Source: Membranipora membranacea
Lineage: Eukaryota > Bryozoa > Gymnolaemata > Cheilostomatida > Membraniporidae
NCBI GenBank assembly: GCA_914767715.1
Contig: OU612068.1
Span: 30,194,001 to 30,258,000 of the forward strand
DNA: 64,000 bases
Direction of reading: 5' to 3'
Shown: one piece after another, positions 1 to 23,900 of the stretch
Layout of the letters: each line of letters starts with the position of its first letter
Numbering within the stretch: position 1 is the first letter of the stretch
Position numbers and translations under genes: made by a program
Notes under the pieces: model-generated
Seen by the model: the letters and a program-made list of their open reading frames with translations, nothing else
Database searches by the model: none
Told to the model about the DNA's origin: nothing

Positions 1-326
1 AGATATTTACTTCCATGTACAATTCAGGGGGTGAAGTTATTCACTTTTTAACCTTATGCTGAACAGTGGATGTTGTAAGATAATCTCAATGTTCTCCGTC
101 CTATATCAATCAGTGGTGAAAGGCTTGCTCAAAAATACATCATAACATTGTTGATAATTGCATGAAGATGAATAACAATTGTTGACAAATGCCGCCACTA
201 GAGGCTGAGAAATTTTGAAACTCCATACAGTGTGTGTTATTAGATATTATGAACTTCCTTTGCTATAGTTATGAATAAAATTTCATATATTTTATATACT
301 ATTTTATTGACACAATCGATTTATAG

Positions 327-764
327 TCAATGAAAGTGAAACTACAGCCCCCATCTGGGATGGAGCTGCCTGCTTTCAACCCAATACTACCAACCAGTGC
401 TGTCACACAGATTATGATACTGGCTAACCCATCAAAGGTAAGTTCATCAAATCATAGCAATTTTTTATCTGGTCTTCATGGTCTGTGTAATAGGGTCTCA
501 TAGAGGACTCCTGTAAATTATTTTTTTTGCGACTGTAAGCGGTTGAGTTTCAAAAGAATGGTAATCATCTTCAGTAAATTCACCAAATCATGCATATGTG
601 TGAGGAGACTATCACTTGTCTGGAACTAGACTGACCCTTTTCTAATGGGTTTTTGTATTGTTTTGCGTTTATAGGAGCGAGTAAAACTGAAGTATAAGTT
701 GAGTTATATGCTAAACGGAACACCGGTAGCCGATACTGGAGACGTCACAAACTTCCCATTCTGA
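327..764 (+). CDS. GGA adaptor, C-terminal ear (GAE) domain, 3' end of gene
   Basis: Last two exons (327-437 and 675-764) of a gene that begins left of the window. The first reads SMKVKLQPPSGMELPAFNPI and on to ANPSK; the second starts ERVKLKYKLSYML and ends DVTNFPF, then stop. Splice sites are clean (ttatag before 327, AAG|gtaagt after 437, tttatag before 675) and the phase is 0. This is the gamma-adaptin ear-like fold of GGA proteins, the clathrin adaptors that work at the trans-Golgi network with Arf and bind accessory proteins through this ear. 'LQPPSG.ELPAFNPI' and 'ANP.K...LKYKL' match GGA better than AP-1 gamma, which ends in SWQ. The VHS, GAT and hinge parts lie outside the window. 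The tail is slightly shorter than in vertebrate GGAs. Confidence 0.8.
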
Positions 765-2008
765 GTTAATAAGAAATCGATATGCACCTATTGATTACCA
801 AACAGTATACAAGAAGTACACACATCACTCCACATACGATAAGCCTCCTGACGTTATCACAGGTGACACCGCAGAAGCTTCTCTCACAATATCACATCAT
901 GGTGCTCCTCATATGATAGTAGGCCTCGCAGTCAGCTGAATTTATAAGATTCAACACTAAAAAGGCTGGGCTGAGATGTACTGGATTATCTTTGGTTACC
1001 TGTTGATGTCTGCGGCTTAACAGTAACAGCAATGAGATTAACAAATGACTTTTATTATACTGCAACAATCTCAGAACTTTTTTATGTTTTAAGTTGAGGA
1101 GTTTGATTGCTTTCCATATGCCATGTGCATTTATTTTCGGGATTTTATTTTCATTGGTTATCTATTGCTTACTAATTCTTAACACGTGCATCGTTATTGT
1201 TACACTTTTCTATGTCGATACCCTTGCTTCACTATAATGGAATGTATTTATGATACAGATAAAGCACAGTCTATGTCTAGGTTCTGAAGTTTCATTTCCT
1301 CACCACACACAGTCACGAAATAGCTCTGCGTCATCGCTAGCAGTGTCTCCCCCTCTACTGGTTAGTTGTCCAGCGGATAACCTGATTATTATTCAGCTCA
1401 TTTGTAGATCGATGAGCAGCTCCAACAATTTATGCCGAATGATCGAACTGAATGTAACAATGAAGAAGGTTGCTTTTAAACGAAAACAAAGATACATAAA
1501 CCTACCTAGATGTTATGTTGAAGCACAAGAACAGCAGGGATGGAATCCCTGAACAGTACCAGAATAGTGATCTCATTTTAATTGGAGGCAGCACGGGCTC
1601 ATGTTTGGTGTTTACAAGGTGTCAATAATGTTGAAAATAGCTACCCATTCTGCAAAATCGGTTGCTTGTTGCTCAAAATGGTGATGAACGAGTAGTTGTT
1701 AGTGTTTGAAAGCAACTGTTAAATCATACTGAAAAGACACCATTAAATACACAAAAGGGTACATCCATAGTCATAGATTCTAATTAGTACTTCTGTGCCC
1801 CCACTCAGACCAAACGGCCTGCCCAGGCTAAGATTGATCATAGCTAGTCATAGATGTACAGCTAACAGGGAGTGGGTCCCATCCTCCCTGCCTGCAGCTA
1901 CAGCTACTCATGATACACAAAACTGATTGCGGAGTTGTGTTCTCCTTTATTATTAGAGGACAACTTCTGCAGCTCACCTTAGTCCAAGAATGTAAACATG
2001 TTACCCAT
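765..2008. other. Intergenic, no gene recognised
   Basis: 3' flank of the GGA gene followed by AT-rich sequence. I see no exon with good splice sites and no family similarity. A short conserved-looking stretch near 1800-1870 contains a 'cctgcccaggcta' word also seen in small repeats elsewhere in the window. Confidence 0.4.
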
Positions 2009-2392
2009 TCTGCGCATGCTCAGCTCTGGGCATGAGTTGATCTCTGCAAAATTGAGTCTCGGAATTCCGAAGCCATCTGATTGGCTATCTGCTCTGGTGA
2101 CATACTCCCCAAAGCGTGCGGATTTGTTATTAATAGTTATCCTCTCTTGTCATTATTAGCTGATTTTGATTGACAGTTTATGCAGGGATATCCCATTTCC
2201 CCTTGTTCCCCAAAGTTGCAATCAGAACCCAAATTAAACTCATTGTTCTTGCACATGCGCAAATTCAAGTCACGCATCATGCATACTTAGCCTTACGACA
2301 CCTGCTTTGTGGTAATGATAGCCTAATTCATCATAGCCTAATTTATCAGTGATCTACATGCCCATACTGACTCTCGTGATCTGACTGGGCAT
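2009..2392 (+). repeat. Dispersed repeat, copy A (about 380 bp)
   Basis: Starts near 'ctgcgcatgctcagctctgg' and runs to 'gatctgactgggcat'. The same sequence recurs in reverse orientation at 2388-2735 and 2775-3107, so A and B form a nearly contiguous inverted repeat. Open reading frames here are fragments and differ between copies, so it is non-coding. It looks like a non-autonomous mobile element of unknown class. Confidence 0.75.
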
Positions 2393-2735
2393 TTAGATCA
2401 CTGATAAACTAGGCTATCATTACCACAAAGAGAATGTCGTAAGGCTAAGTATGTATCATGCATGACTTGAATTTGCGCATGTGCAAGAACAATGAGTTTA
2501 GTCTGGGTTCTAATTGCAATTTTGGTCTGGGGAGAGAGGACACCCCCTGCATAAATTGCCGGTCAAATTTAGCTAATAGTGACAATAGAAGATAACTCTT
2601 TTTAACAATTCCGCACGCATTTGAGAGTGTGCCACCAGAGCAGGTAGCCAATCAGATGGCTTCGGAATTCCGAGACTCAATTTTGCAGAGATCAGCTCAT
2701 GCCTAGAGCTAAGCATGCGCAGAATGCTACATGCC
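2388..2735 (-). repeat. Dispersed repeat, copy B, inverted relative to copy A
   Basis: Reverse-complement copy of 2009-2392 with visible divergence (for example 'tctggggagagaggacaccc' replaces 'tggggaacaaggggaaatgg'). Together with copy A it makes a fold-back structure of about 730 bp. A short run of 'gatca' units follows at 2740-2762. Confidence 0.75.
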
Positions 2736-2774
2736 CAGTCAGATCAGATCAGATCAGATCACGAGAGTCAGTAT

Positions 2775-3605
2775 CATACTGACTCTCGTGATCTGACTGG
2801 GCATGTAGATCACTGATAAATTAGGCTATCATTACCACAAAGCAGGTGTCGTAAGGCTAAGTATGCATGATGCGTGACTTGAATTTGCGCATGTGCAAGA
2901 ACAATGAGTTTAATTTGGGTTCTGATTGCAACTTTGGGGAACAAGGGGAAATGGGATATCCCTGCATAAACTGTCAATCAAAATCAGCTAATAATGACAA
3001 GAGAGGATAACTATTAATAACAAATCCGCACGCTTTGGGGAGTATGTTACCAGAGCAGGTAGCCAATCAGTTCAATCAATTCCGAGACTCAATTTTGCAG
3101 AGATCAGCCACACTGATTTCGAGATTACACTATTAGTATGTGTATCTCTGATCGATAGAGCTTCTGTCACAAATATTGAGCACCTACATTTGGCTGAAAA
3201 AGAGGACAACTTTAATTTTATCAAACAGACATGATCGAAACAGAATTACCTAGCTCTGCATTATTAGTTCTCTCTTCTGAGCTTAGGCTAGCAATACACA
3301 GTTTCGATGTCACTTTTCTTGTCAAAAACATGCGCTAAATGCTAATCTAAAACTGTTAAAAGGTGATATAAGATTTTCTAAATATAAATTAGAATATTTA
3401 AACAAAGAATGAGAAAATGATAAGTGTATATCCAAAAGTTTGGGTAATCATCCATACGTCTCCTAAATACTGAATTTCAGCTGCACTCAAGCTAAGTGAA
3501 TTAATTCACTCTCTAACGATCAGAGATATACATGCAATAGTATATCACGTGATCAGTGTGGAGATCAGCTCATGCCCAGAGCTGAGCATGCGCAGAATGC
3601 ATGTT
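2775..3605 (-). repeat. Dispersed repeat, copy C, split by a 453-bp insertion
   Basis: Third copy, in the same orientation as copy B and closer in sequence to copy A. It is continuous to about 3107, breaks off at 'gcagagatcag', and resumes at 3561 with 'gagatcagctcatgcccaga' and 'gctgagcatgcgcagaatgc'. The missing end lies exactly on the far side of the insertion 3108-3560. Confidence 0.75.
3108..3560. mobile_element. 453-bp hAT-like MITE inserted in repeat copy C
   Basis: Flanked by the 8-bp direct repeat gagatcag (3100-3107 and 3561-3568). The ends are inverted: 5' CCACACTGAT against CACACTGAT when the 3' end is reversed. Similarity continues inward for about 50 bp, including 'gtatctctgatcgatagag' against 'atatctctgatcgttagag'. 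An 8-bp target duplication with short inverted ends is typical of hAT elements. There is no transposase coding inside, so it is non-autonomous. Confidence 0.75.
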
Positions 3606-4927
3606 ACCTTAAAGATAATTACCTGCGTGTGTCATATATTAGACCAGTTTTCAAAGTGAAACTACTCATCAACCTATATCAGGGTGAATTGAAAAGCAGG
3701 AAAGACCAGTGTAGACTCAGTGTATTCAAGAGGAGACTGATATCACACACAATCAAACACCAACAATCATTCAACAAGGAAGAAAGCCAGCTTCACAGCA
3801 GGGAGAATTCTCCCTGTTCACAGGTACATATTCATATCCACAATACTATATATGGTCTATTTTAAAGACATTGTGTGTCAGTGGTCAGAGGCAAGGGCTG
3901 TTTGGACTCAGCATTATTTTATTCACTCTTATTCACTTTCAGTGGGTGTCCTTGACTCACTCACTGCTACTAGAAATAGTAGAGCAAGGATTAAGTGTGG
4001 CTCTCATTTGGTTCCTAAACATTGCCTAAAACAAGGAGTAAAGATGAGACTGAGAGGGGGGTCTCCATGTACTTGATTGAAGCAAAAACAGTGTTCAACC
4101 TTACCAAGGAAGGGATTAAGAGAACTCCTTGGCTAAACTTATAACTCCCTGCTTGTCTGAAGCAGCACTTTTTCTTTTCTCCTTTATCTGTGTAGCTTCA
4201 TTGGTCTACTCCGGATACTGGGGAATTGTGAATTGAGTCCTCCTGAATTCAATTAATGATGGTTTTTGTGTGACAACTCATTCTGAGCTGATGCATAGCA
4301 AGACGATAAAATTTATGCACAATAATAAATAATACGCTTAGGTCACTGGTGTAGAAACATATAGACCAACGGTTTTCCTAGACCAAGACTGCCTTGCAAG
4401 CCCCTGGAGCCAACAGCAAAGTTTCCCTTCTGCCAGCCGTTGTTCATATCGGTCCATCCTGCTCAGTATTATCAAACCATCTTTTTTCGAGGGAATGTGG
4501 CACTCATCAAAGCCACTTTGATGATTGATGAGATATTCAAATATTCAAAGTGAGACTGCTGAGCCACTACTATGTTGTTTTACTGATTTTCATCAAATAT
4601 TGGTGACAATGTAACATTGATAATAAGGCCTGACTCTCATATCTAAAATAATTTCAGCAGGATGTTTATATACCTCTATACTCGTGGTCGGTTTATCATG
4701 AGCCATGTCACTTGATCAACAGGATACATATTTAGGACTGTCAGGGATTTCTTCTATAAAAATAGGGTACCACCATTCTGTTACTAAGTCTCCAAGACTA
4801 TCTCAATGTGTCTCACCCTTTGAATGTGTTTCTCTATCACTCATAATGCTTGTACCACTCTTTCCTGATAGTATCTTGTTTCTGTGACCTGCATTTTTGC
4901 TTATTTTAAGGTGGTTTATCTGATAAC
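3606..4927. other. Intergenic, no gene recognised
   Basis: AT-rich sequence upstream of the small gene at 4928. Short reading frames occur but none has family similarity or a convincing exon structure. A non-coding 5' exon of the downstream gene could lie here. Confidence 0.35.
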
Positions 4928-6792
4928 ATGGCAGAGGCAGCATTTGATGGAACCATACAAGTAAACTGGCACCCAAAATCAAGGGGAGGTAAGTTCTTCA
5001 TGCAACTCTAATCTAATCTGTTACATGATTGTGTTGATACTCTGTGCTAACTTTGCGGTGATATTAATGAGTACATAAAAAAATGGTACTGTATGAAATA
5101 ATAGGAAAGGATCATACTGACAAGAAATTTTCCTTGTGCCATGTTTTTACTTGTGATCCCTGTCTTTTTTACGAAATAGTTGGGTTTTGTAAAAGACCAG
5201 TATAATGCAAATTTTGTGATTTCCGTCAGCATAACTATAGTCTCAATTGAATTTTTTAGCCTCTGTCACTCGCAAAGATAGCAAAAAAGAATGCGTGTTC
5301 ACCTTCAAAGTTGAGGATTTTAAGGTGAAAGGAATGCTCACTAAAGAACCAGAAGAGGGAAAATTCAGCGTGTCATCGGACGGATCGAGGTAAGAGAAGG
5401 TAGCAACCCCTGAAGGCCTTACCCTCGGGAATTGAGCTCACAATCTTCACCGCAGCTTTCCATTTTCTGGGCCAGTTAAATAAATTATGTTGTATTCGTA
5501 ATACAGAATAAGCTATAGACATTGAAATTCTTTAAAAAAAATTTAATTTTCAATGATGTTATGAATATGCAACCAGAACTAGAAAAATACAGAACGAAGG
5601 TAGATCTACAATAAAAGAAGTGCAAACAAATCATTGTTAGCCATCAGCAAGCAAGGAAGGAAGCAGACTGGTAATACAGCTTGATTGTTTGCGGATCTAG
5701 TCTGTGTTTGTTGAGTGGGTATTGATTGATTATAATGGATTTGTCTACATCAAGTAATCTCAATGTTATGGGATAAAAACTTATCATAAATCCATCGCTT
5801 TAAATCTTATCTTCTCCTAATTGATACTCACTTCTAAATAAATGTCACATACACCAGCACTAATGTAACTCTTCAAGCATGAAATATTATGTTGTACGCA
5901 TAAACATAAGGTATTCTTACATTCTACCACAAATTAAGATGAGATGTAATTTGTTTCAATCAATTCATCAACAATTTCAACAATATTTTTATAGAAAAGA
6001 AAACAAGGTAGCAACCGACATAACGTTGTGGGCTTCATATTATATTAAATGTTCTGTATATTTGGCAGGTCTTTTACATTCACGCTTATCAGTGATGAAA
6101 AGCCAATATTGAAATGCAAAGTGAATAATCTTCCTGGAGATATATCAGGAAAGCCATCTCATAAGGTAAGCCTATCTCAACTCAATGCAATGCCTTTACT
6201 GTAACTGTGCCTTACTGATGTTGTTGTGACCTACAGGCGTTATTTTATGAGGAATAAATGTCATGCATGAAATAGTTTTAACAATTAGGAGAAGGAACTT
6301 ATGAGTAATACAATGATACTTCAGAGTTCGTCTTCATTTGTGTAAAGCCTAATAATTGTGTCACCGCCTGTTGAGATTACCCACTACCACTATGGCATCC
6401 TAGGAGATAAAAAATGTCTCTGTATGCTGGTACTCCATTTACTCCATAGATTGTTCTATGGTGAGTAAGTGTGGTAAAGTACAAACATGGGTGTTATGAT
6501 GGTAGCTGTAACTCATGTTATCCATGTTACCCTATTATATCCGTATTGTGCTTCTCTTTTGATACTGATAGTGACTCGATTCTTACTCACTACACAATTA
6601 AGATAAGAACATGACATCAGCTATTTACTCAACCCATTATTATTTTCTTAATCTCTATGAATGAACTCAAATTTCCGTCTCATTTTTCAGTTGATGAATA
6701 ACTTTATTGCAATAACTGTGAAGAAATCAAAACAGGAGCCTTGGGAAGGAGTAGAAGATTGGTCATACCCGACCCTCCCTGACATGGGATAA
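4928..6792 (+). CDS. Small four-exon protein, possibly CS/p23-like fold; function unknown
   Basis: Exons 4928-4988, 5260-5389, 6069-6165 and 6691-6792 join in phase (1, 2, 0) to give 129 residues. It starts MAEAAFDGTIQVNWHPKSRG and ends EPWEGVEDWSYPTLPDMG. All introns are GT-AG with good consensus. I do not recognise the family with certainty. The run of short alternating hydrophobic segments (ECVFTFKVEDF, SFTFTLISD, NFIAITVKK) suggests a small beta sandwich, and 'ITVKKSKQEPW' resembles the last strand of CS/p23 domains; this is inference. There is no signal peptide or membrane segment. The start is the first ATG of exon 1; further 5' exons are not excluded. Confidence 0.6.
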
Positions 6793-7915
6793 CTCCAGAA
6801 TATTCTCAAGGGCATAATTATCTACTCTATAAAATGCTCCACTTCCAACCAAGTAACATGTAGAAGTATCAAAATTTTTCTTTTTCCTTTTGTTTACGCT
6901 GCCCCCAGTTCACTGTGTGTAAACATGAGAATTCATTTTGCTGACTACAGCTGTTGACATATCATTGGTGCTTGTGTAAATTATCCAACATCTGTCAGAC
7001 TTTAATTTACATATCATAATTACATAAGAGCTAACCTGCTTGTTGGCACTCAATTACATTTTGATTATAGAGTTTCCTACACTTTGCTTTAGACTCTAGA
7101 AAACTCAATATTAGTTGATCAAATCCAAAGATCAAACTGTTTACAGAATACTTTAAATCTCTAATGTCAGCCTTGTTTGAGGCTTTTCTAGTAATTCACA
7201 ATCTCTAGATAGTCAGTCATTACAAAAAAGCTCAGGATGTCTGGCAAACTTTTATGCTTCGCGTGAAAACAATTTCAAGTTTTGATTGATGAACATTTTC
7301 AAAACATTCAAGACTGTGATAGCAAATATTGCACTTGCCAACTACAGCCATCTGTATTTACAAGCCTAGTTTCTCTGAAAACACATCCATCAAAGCTTGC
7401 GTCAGGGCTTCTAGTTGAATTCCTTTACATATCCTGTCATTTATCATTAATCATTCACATTATTATGAGTGAAAATAATTTTTTTGCTCTGTGTTTCACT
7501 CTCTCACCCTAGCCTTACGATTATAGGGGTCTGTGTTATATATGTACAGGCTCTGCTGTTTATCTTTATTCTGTTGCTCTATTAAGGTTTAATTAGACTG
7601 TTACTTTTAGTCCTGCTAATTTGGATGTTAATTAAGTTCTCTCTCAGATTGTTGTGTTAAGAGTAATGGCCTTTGAGAGGCTTTAATTACATGTAATATA
7701 AACATTGCCCCTCTATGTTTCTTTGTACTGCTTTTGTTTTAGCTGCCTGGTGCCTTTCTAATTACAATTAGTTGTTCAATAAGATTAAGAGGATCAGCAT
7801 TTCACTTATTTATCTAGGTTTATTGAATATGAATATTAAATAAAATCAAGATATAGTAAGAATAGTGGTTGGCATTTTGTGTATGCGAAAAAAATCCATC
7901 TGTTAAGTTGTTTTT
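6793..7915. other. Convergent intergenic region
   Basis: Lies between the 3' ends of the small + strand gene and the downstream GH1 gene on the - strand. It holds presumed 3' UTRs; no exon, RNA gene or repeat was recognised. Confidence 0.4.
7819..7824 (-). terminator. Putative polyadenylation signal of GH1 gene A
   Basis: AATAAA on the minus strand, about 90 bp after the stop codon at 7916. Position fits a 3' UTR end; not proven. Confidence 0.4.
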
Positions 7916-11557
<3,642 letters not shown>

Positions 11558-11979
11558 CTAGTTCTCTAATATCTGACCACCGAGTCACCGGTATACACTG
11601 TTTACAGTGAAAGCTGATTATAGATAGACAGGTGTGAGTTTACACACGATTTGCTCAATAAGGTGATTATTATTATCTTGTTGGTAGTAGTGAGCAGCTG
11701 TCTGCATCTAGAGTCAACAGTCTGCTACCATCTACTACCCTAACACCCATTACTAGTTACTACCATCCAGGCACCACATTATGTGGTTATATTCTAAAGG
11801 CTCATAAATCAAGATAACAGATATCAGTATGCTCTTGCTCTACTTAATGGTCTACATCTACATAATTTTGTTCCGTTCCAGCTTCTATGGCTTCGAACTG
11901 ATAGCGGTAATACAGTTTCTTTGTGGAGGTGTATTAATGTGGGTTAAAATCGGAAGTTTTTGTCTCTGTCCGAAGACTG

Positions 11980-12162
11980 AGAAATACAGCCGCCATATTC
12001 GGCGCCAAGTTGCTCTCAGTTTGCAGGCAGGTCGGAGCACACCTGGGGCGTCAATTGAGCCCAGTAGTCAATAGACTGCAACGGGATTCGAACCCGAGAC
12101 CTCCAACGCTTGCGCGTTAGAGTGCAGGCGCTCTAACAAACTGCGCTACCTCCTACTCCTAA
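11980..12162 (-). repeat. tRNA-derived SINE, copy 1
   Basis: On the minus strand: a tRNA-like head with A box TAGCGCAGTTTGTTAGAGCG and B box GGTTCGAATCC, then a tail containing CCCAGGTGTGCTCCGACC, TGCCTGCAAAC and GGCGCC. The tail recurs at 26804-27000. The head does not continue into a normal acceptor stem, and the shared tail marks it as a SINE rather than a tRNA gene. It sits between the two GH1 genes. Confidence 0.8.
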
Positions 12163-12583
12163 GTAGTGAAGGGGCATTTTGTTGTTTCTATTCCCTAATT
12201 TATGATAAGGGGGATTTCATTTCCGAATTAAAACATATGTAATCATGGAGAATTCTTGCTGGTGTAGCAGGAATCTTTGATTTTATTGATATTGGATGAT
12301 GAAAAATGTTATATATTAATCTTTATGGAAATTTTGGTTCAAACCACCCTTTTGTGAGGACAGAAGATGTGCAGTTTTGAGTTTTGGGGAATTAGAATAA
12401 AGTTCTATTGTAATAATGTAGTTTGGTAAACATCAACAAAAACGGTTTAAGAACCTGGAGTAATTGAAATATTACATGAGACATTTTGTAGTTAGATTTT
12501 AAAGAATAATTCACATAAAAGGGTCAAGTCAACGTTTTTACAATCTACCCAAGGATAGATAATCTAACTTCTTATATCAAACA

Positions 12584-20403
<7,820 letters not shown>

Positions 20404-20411
20404 ATCGGAAG

Positions 20412-20479
20412 CACAGCCAGCCCTTAAAAGCGTTCGGGATGGCGATCGCCATCCCGAACGCTTTTAAGGGCTGGCTGTG
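20412..20479. mobile_element. 68-bp perfect palindrome with 8-bp target duplication
   Basis: The two 34-bp arms are exact reverse complements with no spacer, centred on ggcgat|cgcc at 20445/20446. The left end is CACAGCCAGCCCTTAAAAGC. Flanks are atcggaag (20404-20411) and attggaag (20480-20487), 7 of 8 bases identical, as expected for an old 8-bp target duplication. Likely a minimal fold-back element, hAT-like by target size. Confidence 0.7.
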
Positions 20480-20954
20480 ATTGGAAGTGGTCGGTTATAC
20501 ACCATTATCCATTTCTCATTAGTAAATTTACATCCACTGTAGAATAACATTACCTACTACATAACCAACTGTTCCCTCTTTGGTTTAGATCTCCATTTAT
20601 TGATTAATCCACTACTGGTAAAATAGTTCAACTCAACTACATCTATTTACTCAAAATGACTGAATTTGGCTGAAGAATTAGGTATAGACTAACCACAGAA
20701 AATATCCTTTAAGCTATGATTTGTCACCATGAGGTAAAAAATTTAATCAGTACATAAGTATCACAGAAACATCATAGATTGAAAGAAAAACTCAATTAAA
20801 TTGTTAACTTTCTAGATGGCTAGAAAACAGTCTTAATTTGTAAATCACAAACCGAACAAATTTATGATCACTTAAGAAAAAAAATAATCAAGAAGAAGGC
20901 ACCGCTCAGACAGTTAACCTTCACCCACATCCAAAGAGAAGTAAGTATCCATAA

Positions 20955-23900
20955 CTAGACTACAAACTTAGATGTGTCAATATCAAGGCCAAGAGTCACT
21001 CTCTCAACAGTGAACGGAGCATCTGTAAAAATTAAAAAGAGAATTTAAATTTAATGCTCCACAAATTCAAAGCCGATCCACAGTGATAAAGAGTGATATT
21101 TTCGACTCCAAATTAGGGAAGGACCGGTATAGTATAGTATAGGTAGAAGAACTAAGGTTTGTGGAATTGAACTTTTTGATGGTCAATTGATTTTAGTATG
21201 AGATAAGGGGCTGTTGTTCCATGTTTCATGCTCAGAGTGGTCTGTAAATCTTAAGCAATGCTTTCCAAATATTACTTGTTAGAGGTATTTGTTTTTGTAG
21301 TTCTGAGTACAGTAGTATTTGTTTTACTCTATTGATACCATTACGAGGTTCGGTAATTTCATTGCCTGGCAGTCTGATAAAAGGTGATTTGACAGTTTGA
21401 TGTTCAAACTGCCTGTGAGAAGAACAGATATAAAAAACATATATCATATCATATTTATAGCAGATGAATCTGAGAATACTTTAAGTTTCATTCTTACCTC
21501 CAGTAACGTAGAGGTTCTGTTTGTTTTGTTGTTTTCTGAAGGCTGCTATACAGTTCTGGAGAGCGACCAGACCAGACTCCGCTAACAAGAGAGGAGGCTC
21601 ACCAACCACTGAAACAGAGAAACCAGAATATCATATAACCGACTGCAGATTGTCAGTAAAGCCAAATGGATACAGCCCAGACTCATACCTCTCACTCTGT
21701 ATTTCCTCTTTTTATTTTTTATTACAGTCAGTTTGCTACCTTAAACATTCTTTCACTCATTGAGAGAGAAACGGATAAATACTGTCGATATGCCTCACTA
21801 GCAGCAGTGTGATTGATCCTTATAATTTTTTTGTAATAGCTCTCATGAGAAAAAAATAGGTTGGATTCCTCCCCACTTTTCAAAGGATATACTTCGGCCT
21901 CTAATTCAATGTTCATATCAACTTGACTCATTTTAACTTATCACCTGACTGCATAATCAAAATTAGTCAAACCAAACACCTATCCACACATTTGGGGTGG
22001 GGAAGGGACAAAAACAGCAACCCCCGACAATCGACATACACCTAAAATTCACTAAAGTCCTGTCAATTCATACAGTACAATTTGTGCAAACTGTACATCA
22101 ATCCACTATTCTCAGAGATAGTTATGTGTTTATATGTTTATGTGGTCTCAGAGAGTCAACAGATGGGTTGATTGGCATGATATAATTTGATAATACGGCT
22201 AAACCCAAGTCCCAATTAGAAATCTTTTAGTATTAGATATTTAATTAATGTTATCCGCAAGTAGGCTGCAGATTCAAACTGACTGACTTGCCTTTTGAGC
22301 CGAGAGCGAACCTCTTATTTGGGTGATTTAGAAGTGTGGTACGCAGATCCACAGGAATATCTCTACCATATGGCACTTTGTACTCCTGCAATATACAACA
22401 TTGTCAAATCTTTTTTTAGTATTATCATGAGATTACCATTGCACTATTAAAAAATGAAACAAGGCCGCAAAATTAATATGATATTTTAGGATGTTATGTG
22501 GATGTGTCACTTGAGGTCTAACAAAAAATTTAACTGTACAATAATGTCAATTTGTAGAGTTGTAATGAGTTAAAAAAGTAAGCAGATAGGCTCTGATGTT
22601 ATGGTAAGTTACTAAGCTAATAAATTTGTAGCCATATATAAAAACCTCCACATCGCTGCGACAATGCTTGCACTACCAGTTGCACTTCGGTGAAGAAAAG
22701 ATATGCTGTTTGTTTTTATCTGATCAGATATTCATTTTCTCAGATATTTGGAAACTAACCTTACTGTTTACGGAAAATGGTTGTAACAAGATACACAGAC
22801 TGTGAACTAAAATTAAATATAATTTTCAGACTCGAATGCACTGGTGTCAGAACCTCTAAACTATCATCGTCATTCTCAAACTTAGGGTTTTAAAATATAT
22901 TATTTTGTCCTTGAATAAGAATGGAAAAAAAACAAGCAATGGTTCAATATCCAAGACTTGGTTACAGCAATGAGTTAGAGGGAATCCTTGGTTACAGAAA
23001 AGAGTAACAGGTTACTGTTACTCCGTGGTGACACACAATAATACTCATGAGTGACTCAGTAGATAATATTGACATACCCATGTGTTGACAGTGAGAGCCT
23101 GTCCTGAATCTGGATCATACTTGTATTCCTCCATAAGGAAATGTCCGAGTCCCATCACAATGGCTCCCTCTATCTGTCCCACATCTATCTCTGGTGAAAA
23201 ACTGTCAGAACAAGCCGTGATCAATGACAAGGAAAGTATGAATGATAAGTGTTGCAATAAAGGTTGTAAACTATATTGCTGACAATACTCTTACCAAATC
23301 AGAATAAGTATGAGAAAGTCTATGATCTGTTGACTGCACTGATATTTACTAAATTCAACCTATATCAGTAACTTCTATAAAAGATATTACATAGCCATTG
23401 TCAATGATATGTTAAGTGACGACAATCGATTCATAATTACCTGACTCCACAGTCATATATGATGTCCATTCTATGTATGATGTAATTTCCTGTCAACACG
23501 TCGAGCTCAACCTCAGCACAGGCTGCTCCGAACACATCAGCCTCCCAGATACCTCCTGTGGTCGGGAACGGACACGCTTCTAGATTGGTCAGACTGAGAA
23601 AGAACATAATGGGTATGTTGGATCATGTTAGCAAGAGTATTACTTACATGGTCATGACTCGCATTAAAAATATACCGCCTACCAGCAGATATACTATAAG
23701 GTTTGGTAGTTCATGATCACATCCAATGCTATTAACGATAATTACCAAGTTTGTTACATTCGCCTAACACATAGTTGGAGTTGCTCTCCTCTTGCAGAAG
23801 GCCGCTGATAGGTCATCTTTAGGCGTCCAAGGGGCTTCGGTTTTTCCCAACCCCTGGCCGCATGACAAGGCTAGGTCAGCTTAGGATCAACAAACAATTT

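Noticed and set aside
1250-1552. A 100-residue open frame
   Set aside because: No family similarity, no splice support, composition like the surrounding non-coding DNA.
1780-1840. A fifth TAG-ended fold-back element (ends cctgcccaggcta)
   Set aside because: No matching left arm and no 9-bp duplication were found.
12060-12150. A tRNA gene on the minus strand (good A and B boxes)
   Set aside because: No paired acceptor stem, and the downstream tail is shared with 26804-27000, so it is a SINE head.
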